Assembly: GCA_946811185.2 (NCBI GenBank)
Contig: OX328104.1
Location: forward strand, 15,388,914-15,452,913
Reading direction: 5' to 3'
Source of the DNA: Hippopus hippopus
Taxonomy: Eukaryota; Mollusca; Bivalvia; Cardiida; Cardiidae
Length of the DNA stretch: 64,000 nt
Shown: piece after piece, positions 41,968 through 52,795 of the stretch
How positions within the stretch are numbered: position 1 is the first letter of the stretch
Layout: every line of letters begins with the position of its first letter
Notes under the pieces: generated by a model
What the model was told of the DNA's origin: nothing
Seen by the model: only the letters and a program-made list of their open reading frames with translations
Databases searched by the model: none
Translations under genes and position numbers: made by a program

Positions 41968-42195
41968 TTAACCCTTTACCAAACGACAAAATTTTAGACT
42001 GGTCCAAATTGAAAGCACTTACAGATGACAAAATAAACTTACCTCAAAAATTGAAAGTAGTTTCCAGCAGGGTAGAAAACAGTGTGGGAAAAGGAGAAAA
42101 TGCTGGTTACCAGCATTTTCTCCTTTTCCTACAATGTTTTCAAAAGGCTTCTATCTCAGGGTCGTAAAAACCAGGGATTGTGTGGTAAAGGGTTC
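41968..42195 (-). mobile_element. FB1 copy, full length
   Basis: TTAA at left, right flank TTCA. Shares private variants with the copy at 37455. Confidence 0.94.
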
Positions 42196-42196
42196 A

Positions 42197-42364
42197 TAAT
42201 TTCCCAAACAATCCTGTGGTGCAAAAATGAGAAAATGCTGGTAACCATTTTCCTAAGATGTTTTCCATTCCATCAAAAACAAACCCCCTTCATTTGAGCT
42301 CAACTGAATTTGTGGTATGAAAATGCTTAAATAGGACAAGTTGTGTCACCAAATAAAGAGTTAA
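42197..42364 (+). mobile_element. FB1 copy, internally deleted
   Basis: CCCAAACAATCCTGTGG, then a short hairpin remnant around GCTGGTAACC, then R arm to AAAGAGTTAA. Confidence 0.75.
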
Positions 42365-42601
42365 CTCTTTAATAGTATAAATACCAAACAACAAAATCTT
42401 AGCCATGTCCAAATTGAAAGCATTTGCAGACGAATAACTAAAGGTTGCTCTTGTGATAAAATTTGTCCTTGATAGGGTAGAAAACATTGTAGAAAAAGGA
42501 GAAAATGCTGGTTTCCAGCATTTTACCCTTTTTCCACAATGTTTTCAAAAGGTTTTTTCCTGGGGGTCGTTAAAAGTCAGGATTGTGTGGAAAAGGGTTA
42601 A
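42361..42601 (-). mobile_element. FB1 copy, full length
   Basis: Shares TTAA; about 12 extra bases (AATAGTATAAAT) in the R end; right end GTGTGGAAAAGGGTTAA. Confidence 0.92.
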
Positions 42602-42615
42602 ACAGAACAAACAAG

Positions 42616-42843
42616 TTAATTATCTACCAGACAACAATATTTTATAATTGTCCTAATTCAAAGCATTTGCAGACGACAGTTAAAAGGTGGCTCAAAAGGT
42701 GGAATTCGTCTTTGATAAAGTAAACATTGTGGGAAAAGGAGAAAAATGCTGTTAACCAGCATTTTCTCCTTTCCCCACAATGTTTTCAAAAAGGCTTCTT
42801 TCCCAGGATCAATAAAACCCAGGATTATATAGTAAAGGGTTAA
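42616..42843 (-). mobile_element. FB1 copy, full length
   Basis: TTAA at both ends; R end worn (TTATCTACCAGACAAC); loop GCTGTTAACCAGC. Confidence 0.9.
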
Positions 42844-42985
42844 GTGCTGGGAGGTAAAGAATTATACATATTTGTGCGGAAATCATTTTAACTCTTTTAC
42901 AGATGACAAAATTTTAGACATTTCCAAATTGAAAGCATTTTGCTGACAATAGACTGTTTATGACTCAAAATGATGAAGTTTGTCT

Positions 42986-43213
42986 TCAACCCTTTACCAC
43001 ACAATCCAGACTTTTAATGACTGGAGAAAAAGGCTTTTGAAAACACTGTAAGAAAAGGAGAAAAAGCTGGTTACCAGCATTTTCTCCTTTTCCCACAATG
43101 TTTTCTACCCTATCAAAGATGAATCCGATCATTTAAGCTACACTTAATTTGTTGACTGCAAATACATTCAGTTTGAACAAATGTAACATTTTGTTGTGTG
43201 ATAAAGGGTTCAA
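42986..43213 (+). mobile_element. FB1 copy nested, flanked by TCAA
   Basis: Complete copy with TCAA rather than TTAA on both sides (GTCT|TCAA and TCAA|AGAG). Confidence 0.92.
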
Positions 43214-43230
43214 AGAGTAGAAAACATGAA

Positions 43231-43491
43231 GCCTGGCTAGGTAGCTTAGTGGTTAGTGTATCTGACTTGTGACTTGGTGGTTGTGAGTTCGATGCTCGAT
43301 TGAGGCAAACTTTTTTTCCGGCAATTTTTAGCCTTTCACCTCCGATGCATGTGAGAAAAGTAGTCAGTGACATGGAAAGAAAGTTGTGTCAGTACTGATG
43401 TAGGATAGCCAGAAAATACATGTGTAGGTGCACTGACCGCTGTGATATGACTTAAGTTGTTGAAACAGCATCATAATTAATCCAATGCAAT
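43231..43491 (+). mobile_element. SINE-B (tRNA-headed)
   Basis: A-box-like TAGCTTAGTGGTTAGTG and B-box-like GGTTGTGAGTTCGATGC in the first 70 bp; body GGAAAGAAAGTTGTGTCAGT and GTGCACTGACCGCTGTGATA; same 3' end as the copies at 61329 and 63459. Confidence 0.88.
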
Positions 43492-43615
43492 ATCTTGAAA
43501 AAGGAAATATGATGGGAAAAAAATGATGGTTTCTATTATTTTTCTCTTTCCTGCGACATTTTCAAAAGCCTTCATTTCTCAGGGTGGTTAGAACCCAGGA
43601 TTGTTTGGGTAGAGG

Positions 43616-44069
43616 TTAACTCTTTCCTACACAACAAAAATGTAGACTTGCTCAGTTTGAAAGCATTTGCAGGGAACAATTCAAATGCGGCTCAAATAAT
43701 GGAATTTGTCTTCGATATGGTAGAAAACGTTGTGGAATAAGAAGAAAATGCTGGTTACCAGTATTTTCTCCTTTTCTGACAGTGTTTTAACTCCTTACCA
43801 CAGGACAAAAATGTAGACTTCTCCAAATTTATAGCATTTGCAGACAAAAATTTAAGTGTGGCTCAAATGATGGAATTTGTCTTTGATAGGATAGAAAACA
43901 TTCTTGGAAAAGGAGAAAATGCTGGTCTCCAGCATTTTCTCCTTTTTCCACAATGTTTTCAAAGGCCTTCTTTTTCAGGGTCGTAAAAGGTCGGGATTGT
44001 GTGGTGAAGAGTGAAAAAGGTTTCTACCCAAGGGTTGTTAAATCTTGTGATTGTGTGATAAAGGGTTAA
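43616..44069 (-). mobile_element. FB1 copy split by another FB1
   Basis: Outer copy 43616-43786 plus 44016-44069. Shares its left TTAA with the copy before it. Confidence 0.87.
43787..44015 (-). mobile_element. FB1 copy nested in FB1, same orientation
   Basis: Begins TTAACTCCTTACCACAGGAC in the outer copy's L arm; right flank mutated to TGAA. Confidence 0.9.
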
Positions 44070-44337
44070 AACATACAACATGAAATAAGAAAAGTACATT
44101 TGAAGGAAATACTGCACCAGAAATGTTACACAATATTGATAAATTAGCTGCTATAGACACATAACTGATAATTATTTGTCGTAAGATTGTAAGAGATTGG
44201 ATTTTATGTGAATTTAATGTCTGCAATCAGACATAACATTATAAACACTTCATTTATGTCTATTCAATAACTTCAGTTCGACTACGGTACTTACTTTCAC
44301 ATGGCTAGGAAAGGGTGGGACAAAGGGAGAATTACAA

Positions 44338-44630
44338 GTACATGTACATTTCAAACAATACATATATTTTTATGTACGGTACTTATATTTTTTTTTATCT
44401 GAGTAGAATAGGAAGTTTTTTGTACAAAATTTGTATAATTCAATTATTCAGTGTACATTTCAAACAATACATATAATTTTATGTACTTGTGTTTTTTTTA
44501 TCTGAGTAGAATAGCAAGTTATATGTACAAAATTTGTATAATTCAATAATTCAGTGTACATTTCAAACAATACATATAAGTTTATGTACTTGTGATTTTT
44601 TATCTGAGTAGAATAGGAAGTAAAACCTCT
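44338..44630 (+). repeat. 105-bp tandem repeat interrupted by a TIR element
   Basis: Units open GTACATTTCAAACAATACAT at 44344, 44453 and 44556. The third unit resumes after the element at about 45726 (TGTACACAATTTTTATAATT). Confidence 0.85.
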
Positions 44631-45722
44631 GTCACACAAGGGCGGCGATCCCACGGCGTCCAAGAAAAAATGCAGAACACCGAGGTGCGCGCAGTAGGAT
44701 CGCAAGCATCGTCACAGCAACACAGTGGTATCGCGAATAGACGCGTTGGGATTGTCTAGGACCCCGAGGGACGGCGCGCATTTTGAGCATGCACAAAACA
44801 AACGCCGTCGCTCGGTGTTCTGAGAAGAGTGCAGTGGGATCACCGGAAGGTCATCTTAGCGGCGCAGTAAGGTCTCCCACAATGCCATGAGAGCTCTGCC
44901 GGCGCCCACAAAGGTCACAGTGGGAACGCTATGGTTGTTGGTTGTGCTTGCACGGAGATTGTACCGCGCGCGCTTTGAGATGTCACCGCATCTCTACTGT
45001 GCTTATACGGTGCGTCAATGGCGCTGACACGGAGTGTTATTTATTTCACTGTGCTCTTAGAACGACTCCTCTGAGCTGCAACGGTGATCATTGCGCTTGT
45101 AAAGCGCTTCTACAGCATCCATCAATCTTCCTCTTGCAAAAACAAACATACAGTAGACGAAGTATGCAAATAAACATTCAATTCACCGTGGCTGATGTAC
45201 GCTAGCAAGCCTGGCTAGTAATGGTTGAGGAGTTAACAGTGGTTGACTTGCTTCTGTTTGAGAGGGTTTGGGTTTATGTCCTGCTTTTTCCCCTTATCTT
45301 TTTACGAGCATAGTTTTATTTTCCGTTGACTTTTCGAGACCACAGCAAAGAAACATTTGATGAATAAATGTGTATACATACAATTCGTTTTCAGATATTG
45401 TTCATTGTCACGCCTTCAGCGTAGTGTGAGCGCCTTGAGAATGCCGTGAACGCCCAGTGCACGTAGTATGAGCACTGTGAAAGCGCAGAGCACGCAGTGG
45501 TAGCGCCATGAGAGTGCAGAGAATCGCCAAGAAGAACTCCGTAGGAATGCGATAACACGCCATAGCAGCTCCGTAGCATTGCCTTGGTCGTGGTGAGAAC
45601 GCCGTGACATCTCCGTCTTCGCGAAAAACATCCGATTTTTCCTGCGATCTCATTGCGCTCAGGGAAATTAAACAATGCCGTCCAAACGCAGTGGAAACGC
45701 CGTATAGTGTGACAGGGGCTTA
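44631..45722. mobile_element. TIR element filled with CpG-rich quasi-repeats
   Basis: Ends TAAAACCTCTGTCACAC and GTGTGACAGGGGCTTA are inverted with a few mismatches; insertion into a tandem unit sets the borders. The interior consists of degenerate 12-15-nt words such as GCAGTGGTAGCGCC, ACTCCGTAGGAATGCG and AACGCCGTGACATCTCC, with a mirrored trend (GCAGTGGGATCACC at the left). Several open frames on both strands are by-products. Confidence 0.75.
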
Positions 45723-45842
45723 ACATGTACACAATTTTTATAATTCAATGATAAATGCAGAGTTTTCTCTGATACCCTGTTACTTTGAATTTGAACCTCC
45801 AAATTTTCCAAATGTCCCCCAAAATCTAAATGTTTGCCTTCT

Positions 45843-46071
45843 TTAACTCTTTACCAAATGACAAAATTTTAGACTTGTCCAAAATGAAAGCACTTGCAGA
45901 CGACAAAATAAACGTGACTCAAAAATTGAAACTTGACTTTAGAAGAGTAGAAAACATTGTGGGAAAAGGAGAAAATGCTGGTTACCAGCATTTTCTCCTT
46001 TTCAGACAATGTTTTCAGAAGGCTTCTTCCTCTGGGTTGTAAAAACCATGGATTGTTTGGTAAAGGGTTAA
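45843..46071 (-). mobile_element. FB1 copy, full length
   Basis: TTAA at both ends; stem with one mismatch (TTTTCAGAC). Confidence 0.94.
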
Positions 46072-46086
46072 TTTTTTTGAGCGGGT

Positions 46087-46227
46087 CAAATGCATTTTCT
46101 CCTTTTTCCACAATGTTTTCTATCCCGGTAAAGAAAAAAAGCACCATTTTAGCCAAATTGAAATTGTCGTCTGCAAATGCTTTCAATTTGGACAAGGCGA
46201 AAATTTTGTTGTCTGATAAAGGGTTAA
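46087..46227 (+). mobile_element. FB1 right half
   Basis: Starts at the right stem GCATTTTCTCCTTTTTCC and ends GTCTGATAAAGGGTTAA. The missing half ends at the hairpin tip. Confidence 0.85.
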
Positions 46228-46627
46228 GGGTGCCAACACGGGAGAAGAAGTTATTTCATTTGTCATCAAACTGAAAGTGGTTTTGGAAAGCACCACTTCA
46301 ACTTTAGTGAATTCTCTCTTCAGGCCTTCCTTTTTGGTACATTGTGTTTTTTAATCAGTACAACACTTAATTGTTGAAACAAAACTGTAAAAGCAGATCA
46401 AACTATTTGCATTTTCAAAAGTATATGACTGTATTTTTGCCAGAATATTCCAGGAAATTAGCAGTTAGTCTAAACCCATGATTAGACTTCAGTTTTTTGG
46501 CATTTGATCAACACTGTCTGTTAATGGTAGTCTATTTTTAAATCGATTTTGCAGACGACAAATAAATTGTGCCCCAATTGACAAGGTCTGTTATTAATAC
46601 GGAAAAAAGCAATGTTGTGGAATTCAT

Positions 46628-46833
46628 TTAACCCTTGATCACACAATCTTGGTTTTTAACAACTTAGACGATGACCTCTGAAAATATTCAGGAAAAGGAG
46701 AAAATGCTGGTAACAATCTCAATGTTTTCTACCCCAAAAAACAAATTCAATTTTTGAGTCTCATTTATTTTATCTTCTGCAAATGCTTTCAATTTGGACA
46801 AGTTTAACATTTTCTGGTTTAGTGTAGAGTTAA
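46628..46833 (+). mobile_element. FB1 copy ending 25 nt before an acceptor
   Basis: TTAA at both ends; most of the right stem is deleted (GCTGGTAACAATCTCAATG). The following 25 nt contain the polypyrimidine tract of UBE2R2 exon 2. Confidence 0.92.
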
Positions 46834-46858
46834 GTTATTTGATTTTTTTATTTTTCAG

Positions 46859-46945
46859 GCATTTATGAAGTTTCCCCCAGACTACCCATATTCACCTCCA
46901 AGTGTCAAATTCCTCACAAAAATGTGGCATCCAAATGTATATGAG
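46859..46945 (+). CDS. UBE2R2: UBE2R2 exon 2
   Basis: Codons 60-88, phase 0, acceptor ATTTTTCAG and donor GAG|GTGAGT. Reads AFMKFPPDYPYSPPSVKFLT then KMWHPNVYE. It holds the E2 core PxxYPxxPP strand and the HPN motif that positions the catalytic Asn. Confidence 0.97.
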
Positions 46946-47065
46946 GTGAGTAGCAATTGACCTAGTTAGTACTGCAAAGTCTAACCTTTTTCCTAATTCA
47001 TTTAAAATAAATCCATACAGGAAACATTTTTGAATCATTCCTGTCTTTAACCATCCTGGGGTCGA

Positions 47066-47385
47066 GCCCCAGTAGCTCAGTTGGGAGCCTACAGGACTTA
47101 AGAACAGGGAGTTAATGGTTCAATCCCTGGCTTGGCCAATTTCTTTACAAGGATTGATGGTAGTCATTGCAACAGGCTTCATTCCTCTCTCACCACCAAC
47201 CATAGATTCGACAATGGGTATGTGGGAAAGCAGCCAGCAGCTAAGCTGCGGCTTGGAAAGAATGTTGTGCAGAACACCAGTAAAAGAAACTCCAGGAAAG
47301 CATGGACAGGTGCACTGGCTGCTGCCATATAACTGAAATAATAATGAAAATGGTGTTAAACATAATACAATCAACCAATCATTAA
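47066..47385 (+). mobile_element. SINE-A, intact tail
   Basis: tRNA-like head with A-box TAGCTCAGTTGGGAGCC and B-box GGTTCAATCCC; body as at 18917; tail GTGTTAAACATAATACAAT then CAATCAACC repeats. Supplies the uninterrupted TTAA site for the FB1 insertion at 19197. Confidence 0.92.
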
Positions 47386-47560
47386 CTTTCCTGGAAAAAA
47401 AGAGATTTTGAAAACATCGTAGGAATAGGAGTAAATGCTGGTTCCCAGCATTTTCTCATATCCCCCACAATGTTTTCTACAGTTCCAAAGACAAATCCCA
47501 TCATTGAAGCCACAAATAAGTGGTTGATTGCAACGTCTTTCAATTTGGAAGCTAGCAACC
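47386..47560 (+). mobile_element. FB1 copy, ends worn
   Basis: Hairpin with centre GGTTCCC; the R arm fades at CAATTTGGAAGC. Confidence 0.72.
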
Positions 47561-47649
47561 CCCTGTAACTATGTTACCAATAGTGCTAATAGGCTATGCT
47601 GGCAAATGAAGAAATACATATTCCGTAACGAATACAGGACAACAAAATT

Positions 47650-47800
47650 GGAGAAAGGTTTTGTAAAACCTTTTTTTGGGGGGGAGGGGGGGGAGAGCAG
47701 GGGAGAGAAAATGCTTCAAATCAGCATTTTTCTTTCTTTTCCTGAACTGTTTTCACCCTTTCAAAGACAAATTCCATCAGATTTGTTTGATAAAGTATTA
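47650..47800 (+). mobile_element. decayed FB1 with G-rich replacement
   Basis: AGAGAAAATGCTTCAAATC and CAGCATTTTTC remain beside a run of G at 47677-47705. Confidence 0.5.
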
Positions 47801-47805
47801 GAACA

Positions 47806-48011
47806 TCTAACCCTGCTCCAAACAACAAACATTTGAGACTTAACAAAATTAAAATGATTTTTTCATAGGACAAATTCAGTAAAGCTCAAGAAAATATTGT
47901 GGGCAAAGAAGAAAATGCTGGTTACCAGCATTTTCTCCTATGCCCACAATATTTTTAAAAGCCTTCTTCTCAAAGGACATGAAAACATAGGATTGTTTGG
48001 TAAATGGTTAA
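47806..48011 (-). mobile_element. FB1 copy with co-varying stem
   Basis: GTGGGCAAAG on the left and CTATGCCCAC on the right share the paired A-to-C and T-to-G change. Confidence 0.88.
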
Positions 48012-48128
48012 ACTGTAGAATTTATACATGATAGGTTTTGTATCCCTTTAGATTCATCTTGAGACAATTGATTCTGGCATAAACTTCCTGTACAACATTT
48101 CAGTTTGAAACATAAGAACTTGTAATCA

Positions 48129-48300
48129 ACTCTTTGCCAAGTTAAACGAATAGTTCAGGTCTAGTGGTCTTTAGTGAGAGGATTTGCAGATATTAAGTAA
48201 GCTATGGCTTAAATAATTGAATTTTGCTTTGAAAGTGTGGTAAATATTGTGGGGAAAAACAGAAAAAATGCTGGTTACTTGTGTCTCTTTCCCTTTTAAT
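48129..48300 (-). mobile_element. FB1 copy, badly diverged
   Basis: CTCTTTGCCAAGTTAAAC, GGATTTGCAGAT and ATTGTGGGGAAAAAC in order; right part lost. Confidence 0.6.
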
Positions 48301-48563
48301 ATTTTTTTTTCGAATTATGTTTTGTTTTGTAAAGTTTTCATACAATGAATGTTGCATATCTCCTTGCCAGAGTATTTCTCATTTTGTATCAGATCACTTT
48401 TGAAAAATTGGTTGCAAAAGAAAACCTTTCTTGTAATGAACAATTTCTTCATTTACCATGATGTTTTGTCTTCTATTCATGTATTAAACTTTAGTCCATA
48501 TTAATTACATGTATTCCTATTTTATATGACTGCTTTCAAAGTAATTTGTAGCAATTTTTTTGT

Positions 48564-48795
48564 TTAACACTTTAGCAAAGAAATCCCATGTTTTAAGGAG
48601 CTTGAAGAAAGAGGCTTTTGAAAACATTGTTGGAAAAGGAGAAAATGCTGGTATCCTGCATTTTCTTCTTTTCCGAAAATGTTTCTACCCTTCCAAATAC
48701 AAGTATCAATTTTTGTTGGATCACACTTGATATGTAGTTTCTAAATATTTGCAATTTGGATAAGTCAAAAATTTTGTTGTTTGGTGAAGAGTCAA
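48564..48795 (+). mobile_element. FB1 copy, diverged, right flank TCAA
   Basis: Left TTAA; right end TTTGGTGAAGAGTCAA, shared with the next copy. Confidence 0.9.
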
Positions 48796-49029
48796 CCCTT
48801 TACCACACAATTCCGAGTTGTAAAGACTTTGAAGAAAAAGGCTTTTGAAAATATTGTGAGAAAAGGAGAAAATGCTGGTGACCAGGCAGCATTTTCTCTT
48901 TTCTGACAATATTTTCTTTTACCCTTTTAAAGATAGAAATCATAATTTGAGCCACATTTAATTTGTCGTCTGCAAATGATTTCAATATAGTTTAAAAGTC
49001 TAAAATTTTGTTGTTTGGTGTAGAGTCAA
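48792..49029 (+). mobile_element. FB1 copy flanked by TCAA on both sides
   Basis: TCAACCCTTTACCACACAAT to GTGTAGAGTCAA; a short duplication (CAGGCAGCAT) enlarges the loop. Confidence 0.92.
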
Positions 49030-49067
49030 GGAAGAAAATGCGAGTTTCCCTTCTTTACGCCTGCTTC

Positions 49068-49264
49068 TTAAGTCTTTACCACACAATCCAGACTTTTAAT
49101 GACCTTGAGAAAGAAGCCTATTGAAAACATTGTAGGAAAAGGAGAAAATGCTGGTAACCAGCATTTTCTCCTTTTCGCACAATGTTTTCTACCCTTCCAA
49201 AACAATTTTCAATTTTTGAGCCATATTTATTTTGTCGTCTGCAAATGCTTTCAATTTGGGCTAC
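49068..49264 (+). mobile_element. FB1 copy truncated in R end
   Basis: Left TTAA, hairpin intact, R end cut at CAATTTGGGCTA by the next copy. Confidence 0.9.
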
Positions 49265-49480
49265 TCTTTACCATACAGCAACATTATAGACATGTCTAAA
49301 TTGAAAGCATTTGCAGATGACAAATTGGATGTGGCTCAGATGTTGAGGTTGTTTCCTGAGTGGTTAGAAAACATTGTGGGGAAAGGAGAATATGCTTGTA
49401 ACCAGCATTTTCCCACAATGTTTTCAGCAGGCTATTTTCTAAGGGTCGTTCAAACTTGGGATTGTTCGGTAAAGAGTTAA
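49265..49480 (-). mobile_element. FB1 copy, fused head-on
   Basis: Starts CTCTTTACCATACAGCAAC with no TTAA at the junction; right end CGGTAAAGAGTTAA; right stem shortened. Confidence 0.9.
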
Positions 49481-49761
49481 GACTTTACTTCCTATAAAGC
49501 TGAAACAGTATAACCTCAATTTCAGATAGATTTGACATGTCAAAATCTATTTTTGTTCTTTACGTTCAGTGACTCACCAGATGCCAAGTATAGTTACAAC
49601 ATACTTTTGTACAATGTGTACATAAAGATCAGACTGTGCTGATTAAAAAGTTCATGTGCTGATGTTCAATTACATCTTGATTGCAAGTGTAGCTAATCAC
49701 ATTACTGTATTTCTATTGTTTCTTCTTTACCAGACAACAAAATGAATGTGACTTTGACTTT

Positions 49762-49998
49762 TTAACCCCTTATGAAATGACAAAATTTTAGACTAGTCTA
49801 AATTCAAAGCATTTGCAACGACAAATAAAAGGTGACCCAAATGACGAAATTTGTCCTTGATAGGGTAGAAAGCATTGTGAGAAGAGGAGAAAATACTGTT
49901 TCCCAGTATTTTCTCCTTTTCAAACAATGTTTTCAAAAGGCTTCCTTTCTCAGGCTCATCAGGCTCATTAAAACTTGGGATTGTGTGATAAAGGGTAA
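49762..49998 (-). mobile_element. FB1 copy with co-varying stem tip
   Basis: GAAAATACTG and CAGTATTTTC replace the family's GAAAATGCTGG and CCAGCATTTTC in a paired way. L arm has a 10-bp duplication (CTCATCAGGCTCAT). Confidence 0.92.
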
Positions 49999-49999
49999 A

Positions 50000-50116
50000 C
50001 GGGTAGAAAACATTGTGAGAAATGAAAATGCTGGTTACCAGCATTTTATGCTTTGCCCACACAGTTTTCGAAAGTCTTAGGGTCATAAATAGGCAAAATT
50101 GTTTGGTAAAGTTTAA
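50000..50116 (-). mobile_element. FB1 copy lacking R arm
   Basis: Starts CGGGTAGAAAACATTGTGAG; right end TTTGGTAAAGTTTAA. Confidence 0.8.
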
Positions 50117-50140
50117 ACAGTTTGTTGAACAAATTCTAAT

Positions 50141-50363
50141 TTAATTCTTCACCAAACAACAAATTCTGGACTGGACCCAATTGAAATCATTTGCAGATGA
50201 CAAATGTCACTAAAATGATGATTTCTATCTTTGATAGGGTAGAAAACTTCGTGGGGAATGGAGAAAATGCTGGTTACCAGCTTTTTCTCTATTTCCCACA
50301 GTGTTTTTGAAAGTTTCCTTTCTCAGGGTTGTTAAGAGTTGGGATTTTGTGGTAAAGGGTTAA
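50141..50363 (-). mobile_element. FB1 copy, full length
   Basis: TTAA at both ends; stem with several mismatches. A worn fragment follows at 50474-50575. Confidence 0.9.
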
Positions 50364-50798
50364 GCCACCGAATCCTATCCTATAGTGATAGAATCCAGAC
50401 AGATCTCAGAAAGAAAGGAATGTTTCAAATGTTAGAGATTGTATCCAAACACAGGAAATGAACTTTTGTTACTCTCTACCAAATGATCTCAGAATTTTCT
50501 TGAATCTCAGGGAGAAGACTGTGGAAAACATTATAGGAAAAGGAGAAATGAAGACAATGTGGAAAAAAAAAACCCAGAAATTATTGCTTGATACAATTAC
50601 AGCTATATATCATTATTAAGTTCTTTTGTTTCAAGCAGGCATATCTACTTTTAACAAGGCTATACATTTCCAGTTATCAGTCGAGGTGGAGTTTCTGAGA
50701 CATTGTCTGGTTGAATAAAGAAAATGTCCTATTGTAATGCTCACATATGGAACTTTCGTCCTTTTAAATTGATTTGATAATTAGTCACTAGTATTTTT

Positions 50799-51768
50799 TA
50801 GCTCACCTGAGCACAAAGTGCTCAAGGTAAGTTTTTGTGATCGTTCTGTGTCTGCCATTAGGTCTTCAACAATTACTTTGTGTGCCCTCTAGAGGTCAGA
50901 TTGTTTGTCTTAATAATAGTATTCTTCTAGAAAAAAATTGTGTTTACTCTAGAGGCCACATTTCCATTCCAATAATAAAACATTGTGAGAATATTTTTCT
51001 TCATAATATCTTTGACACGTTTGACTTTGGGTCAAGTCTGGTCAAAAAGTAGGTAACTGGTACAAATCTTATGAGAACCTTGTGTGCACTCTACAGATCA
51101 AATTTTTAGTCTGATCCTCATGAAAATTCTCAGAATGTTTGCCTTGATGTTACATGTATGTTGGACAAGTGTAAAATTGGGTCACATTGGGTCAGAAAGT
51201 AGGTTACTGGGACAAATCTCAGAAAAAACATGTGTGCACTCTAGAGGCCACATTATCAGTCTCATGAAACTTGATCAGAATGTTTGTCTTGGTGATATCT
51301 AGTACAGGTTTAAATTTTGGTCACTTTGGGTCAAAAATTAGGTCACTTGGGCAAATCTTAGAAAATCCTTGTGTGCACTCTAGAGGCCATATTGTCAATC
51401 TGATACTTACGAAATTTGGTCAGAATAATTGTCTTATGAAATTGGGTCAGAATGTTTGTCTTGATAATATCTAGTACAGGTTTAAAAAAAGGGTCATGAT
51501 GTGTCAAAAAGTAGGTCACTAGGACAAACCTAAAAGAATCTTGTGTGCACTCTAGAGGCCACAATTTAAGTCTGAGACACATGAAATTTGATAAGAATGT
51601 TTTTTCTGACAATACATGTATCTGGAGCAAGTTCGAAACTTGGTCACGTTGGATCAAAAAAACAGTCACGAACACTTACGTGTCTTATATCATCACAACC
51701 AAGATGTCTTTATCAGTGCTAGATGACTTTTCTCAGGTGAGTGCTTTAGGGCTGATGGCCCTCTTGTT
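50799..51768 (+). mobile_element. Helitron-like element with internal repeats
   Basis: Opens TAGCTCACCTGAGCACAAAG like the element at 26318 and ends with hairpin AGGGCTGATGGCCCT then CTTGT. The interior repeats a unit of about 140-150 bp with TGTGCACTCTAGAGGCCAC (51079, 51229, 51368, 51540 and weaker earlier). No helicase frame. Confidence 0.65.
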
Positions 51769-51909
51769 TCTCACTTATTTTGAAAATGTCCCCTATTTCT
51801 TCAAGTTTATGGGAGAATTGTCCCCTCTCTGAATGATCAAAGGAAAAGCCGCATTCCAAAAATCCCCTGCTCTGAAAATTTCTATTTTAGATGATATAAC
51901 TTCATACTC

Positions 51910-52112
51910 CTTAACCTGCTAAGTAAATGGAATGAAACTTTTAAGCAGATAGTAAACACCTGAATTTTGCTATTTATGTATGGGGAAAAATATGCCTGTA
52001 TCGGGCAGTGTAGATCCAATATCAGACTGCATGTTCTGTGCAGTCTGATCTTGATCTACACTGTCTGCAAAAGGTCCTTGAGTGGTGCTAAGCAGCCTAA
52101 GGGTAAAAGCTC
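51910..52112 (-). mobile_element. FB2 element, full length
   Basis: TTAACCTGCTAAGTAAATGG at left and GCTAAGCAGCCTAAGGGTAA at right, with core CAGACTGCATGTTCTGTGCA inside TGTAGATCCAATATCAG. Best copy for defining FB2 length. Confidence 0.88.
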
Positions 52113-52266
52113 TTGGTGATTGTAGTATTTGATAAACAAGGGCAAGTTTTTTCTCACAATGTTTAGGGAGTGATAATGTGCTGTAGGTCTAGTATAGCCT
52201 TCAAGTTGCTATATCCAAGCCTTTTATATTGACTGAAACTGTCCTGTTTATTTGTTTACCAAATGT

Positions 52267-52499
52267 TTAACCCTTTACCGTGCAATCCCGACTTTGAATG
52301 ACCTTGAGAAAGAAGACTTTTGAAAATATTGTCGGAAAAGGAGAAAATGCTGGTAACCAGCATTTTCTCCATTTCCCACAATGTTTTCTACCCTTCCAAA
52401 AGCAAACTTAAATTTTTGAGTAACATTTGTCATCTGCTTGTGATCTGCAAATGCTTTCAATATGGACTAATCCAAAATTTTGTGGTTTGGTAAAGAGTG
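52267..52499 (+). mobile_element. FB1 copy, full length
   Basis: TTAA at left; right end GGTAAAGAGTGTA; CATCTGCTTGTGATCTGC is a small duplication in the R arm. Confidence 0.92.
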
Positions 52500-52655
52500 T
52501 ACCTTTTTCAGAACAATCCTTAATTTTTTTTCATAAGAAGGCTTTTGAAAACATTGAAGGTGAACAAAAAAATGCATGTTACCAGTATTTTCTCCTCAGT
52601 TTATTTGTCATCTACAAATGGTTTGAATCTGGACAAGTCTAAAACTGCCAGGCAA
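52500..52655 (+). mobile_element. FB1 copy, internally deleted
   Basis: CAGAACAATCCTTAATTTT, CTTTTGAAAACATTGAAGG, ACCAGTATTTTCTCC, then R-arm words. Confidence 0.65.
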
Positions 52656-52795
52656 CAAAATATTAGACCTGTAATTTACATGTGTTAAGTGTAGCCTCTA
52701 TGTTGTGATTTGTCTTTATTAGGGTAGGAAAAAAATTTGTTAGATAGAGAAGAATCTGTTTAGGACTGTATGTTTGTGCTGTATAGATCCACGTT

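Larger units (their letters stand above)
42888..43619 (-). mobile_element. FB1 copy split by FB1 and SINE-B
   Basis: Pieces 42888-42985, 43214-43230 and 43492-43619 join into one worn reversed copy, from TTAACTCTTTTACAGATGAC to TTTGGGTAGAGGTTAA. Confidence 0.82.

Noticed and set aside
44942..45732. Several Cys/Arg/Ser-rich frames on both strands
   Set aside because: All inside the CpG-rich TIR element; low stop density follows from base composition.
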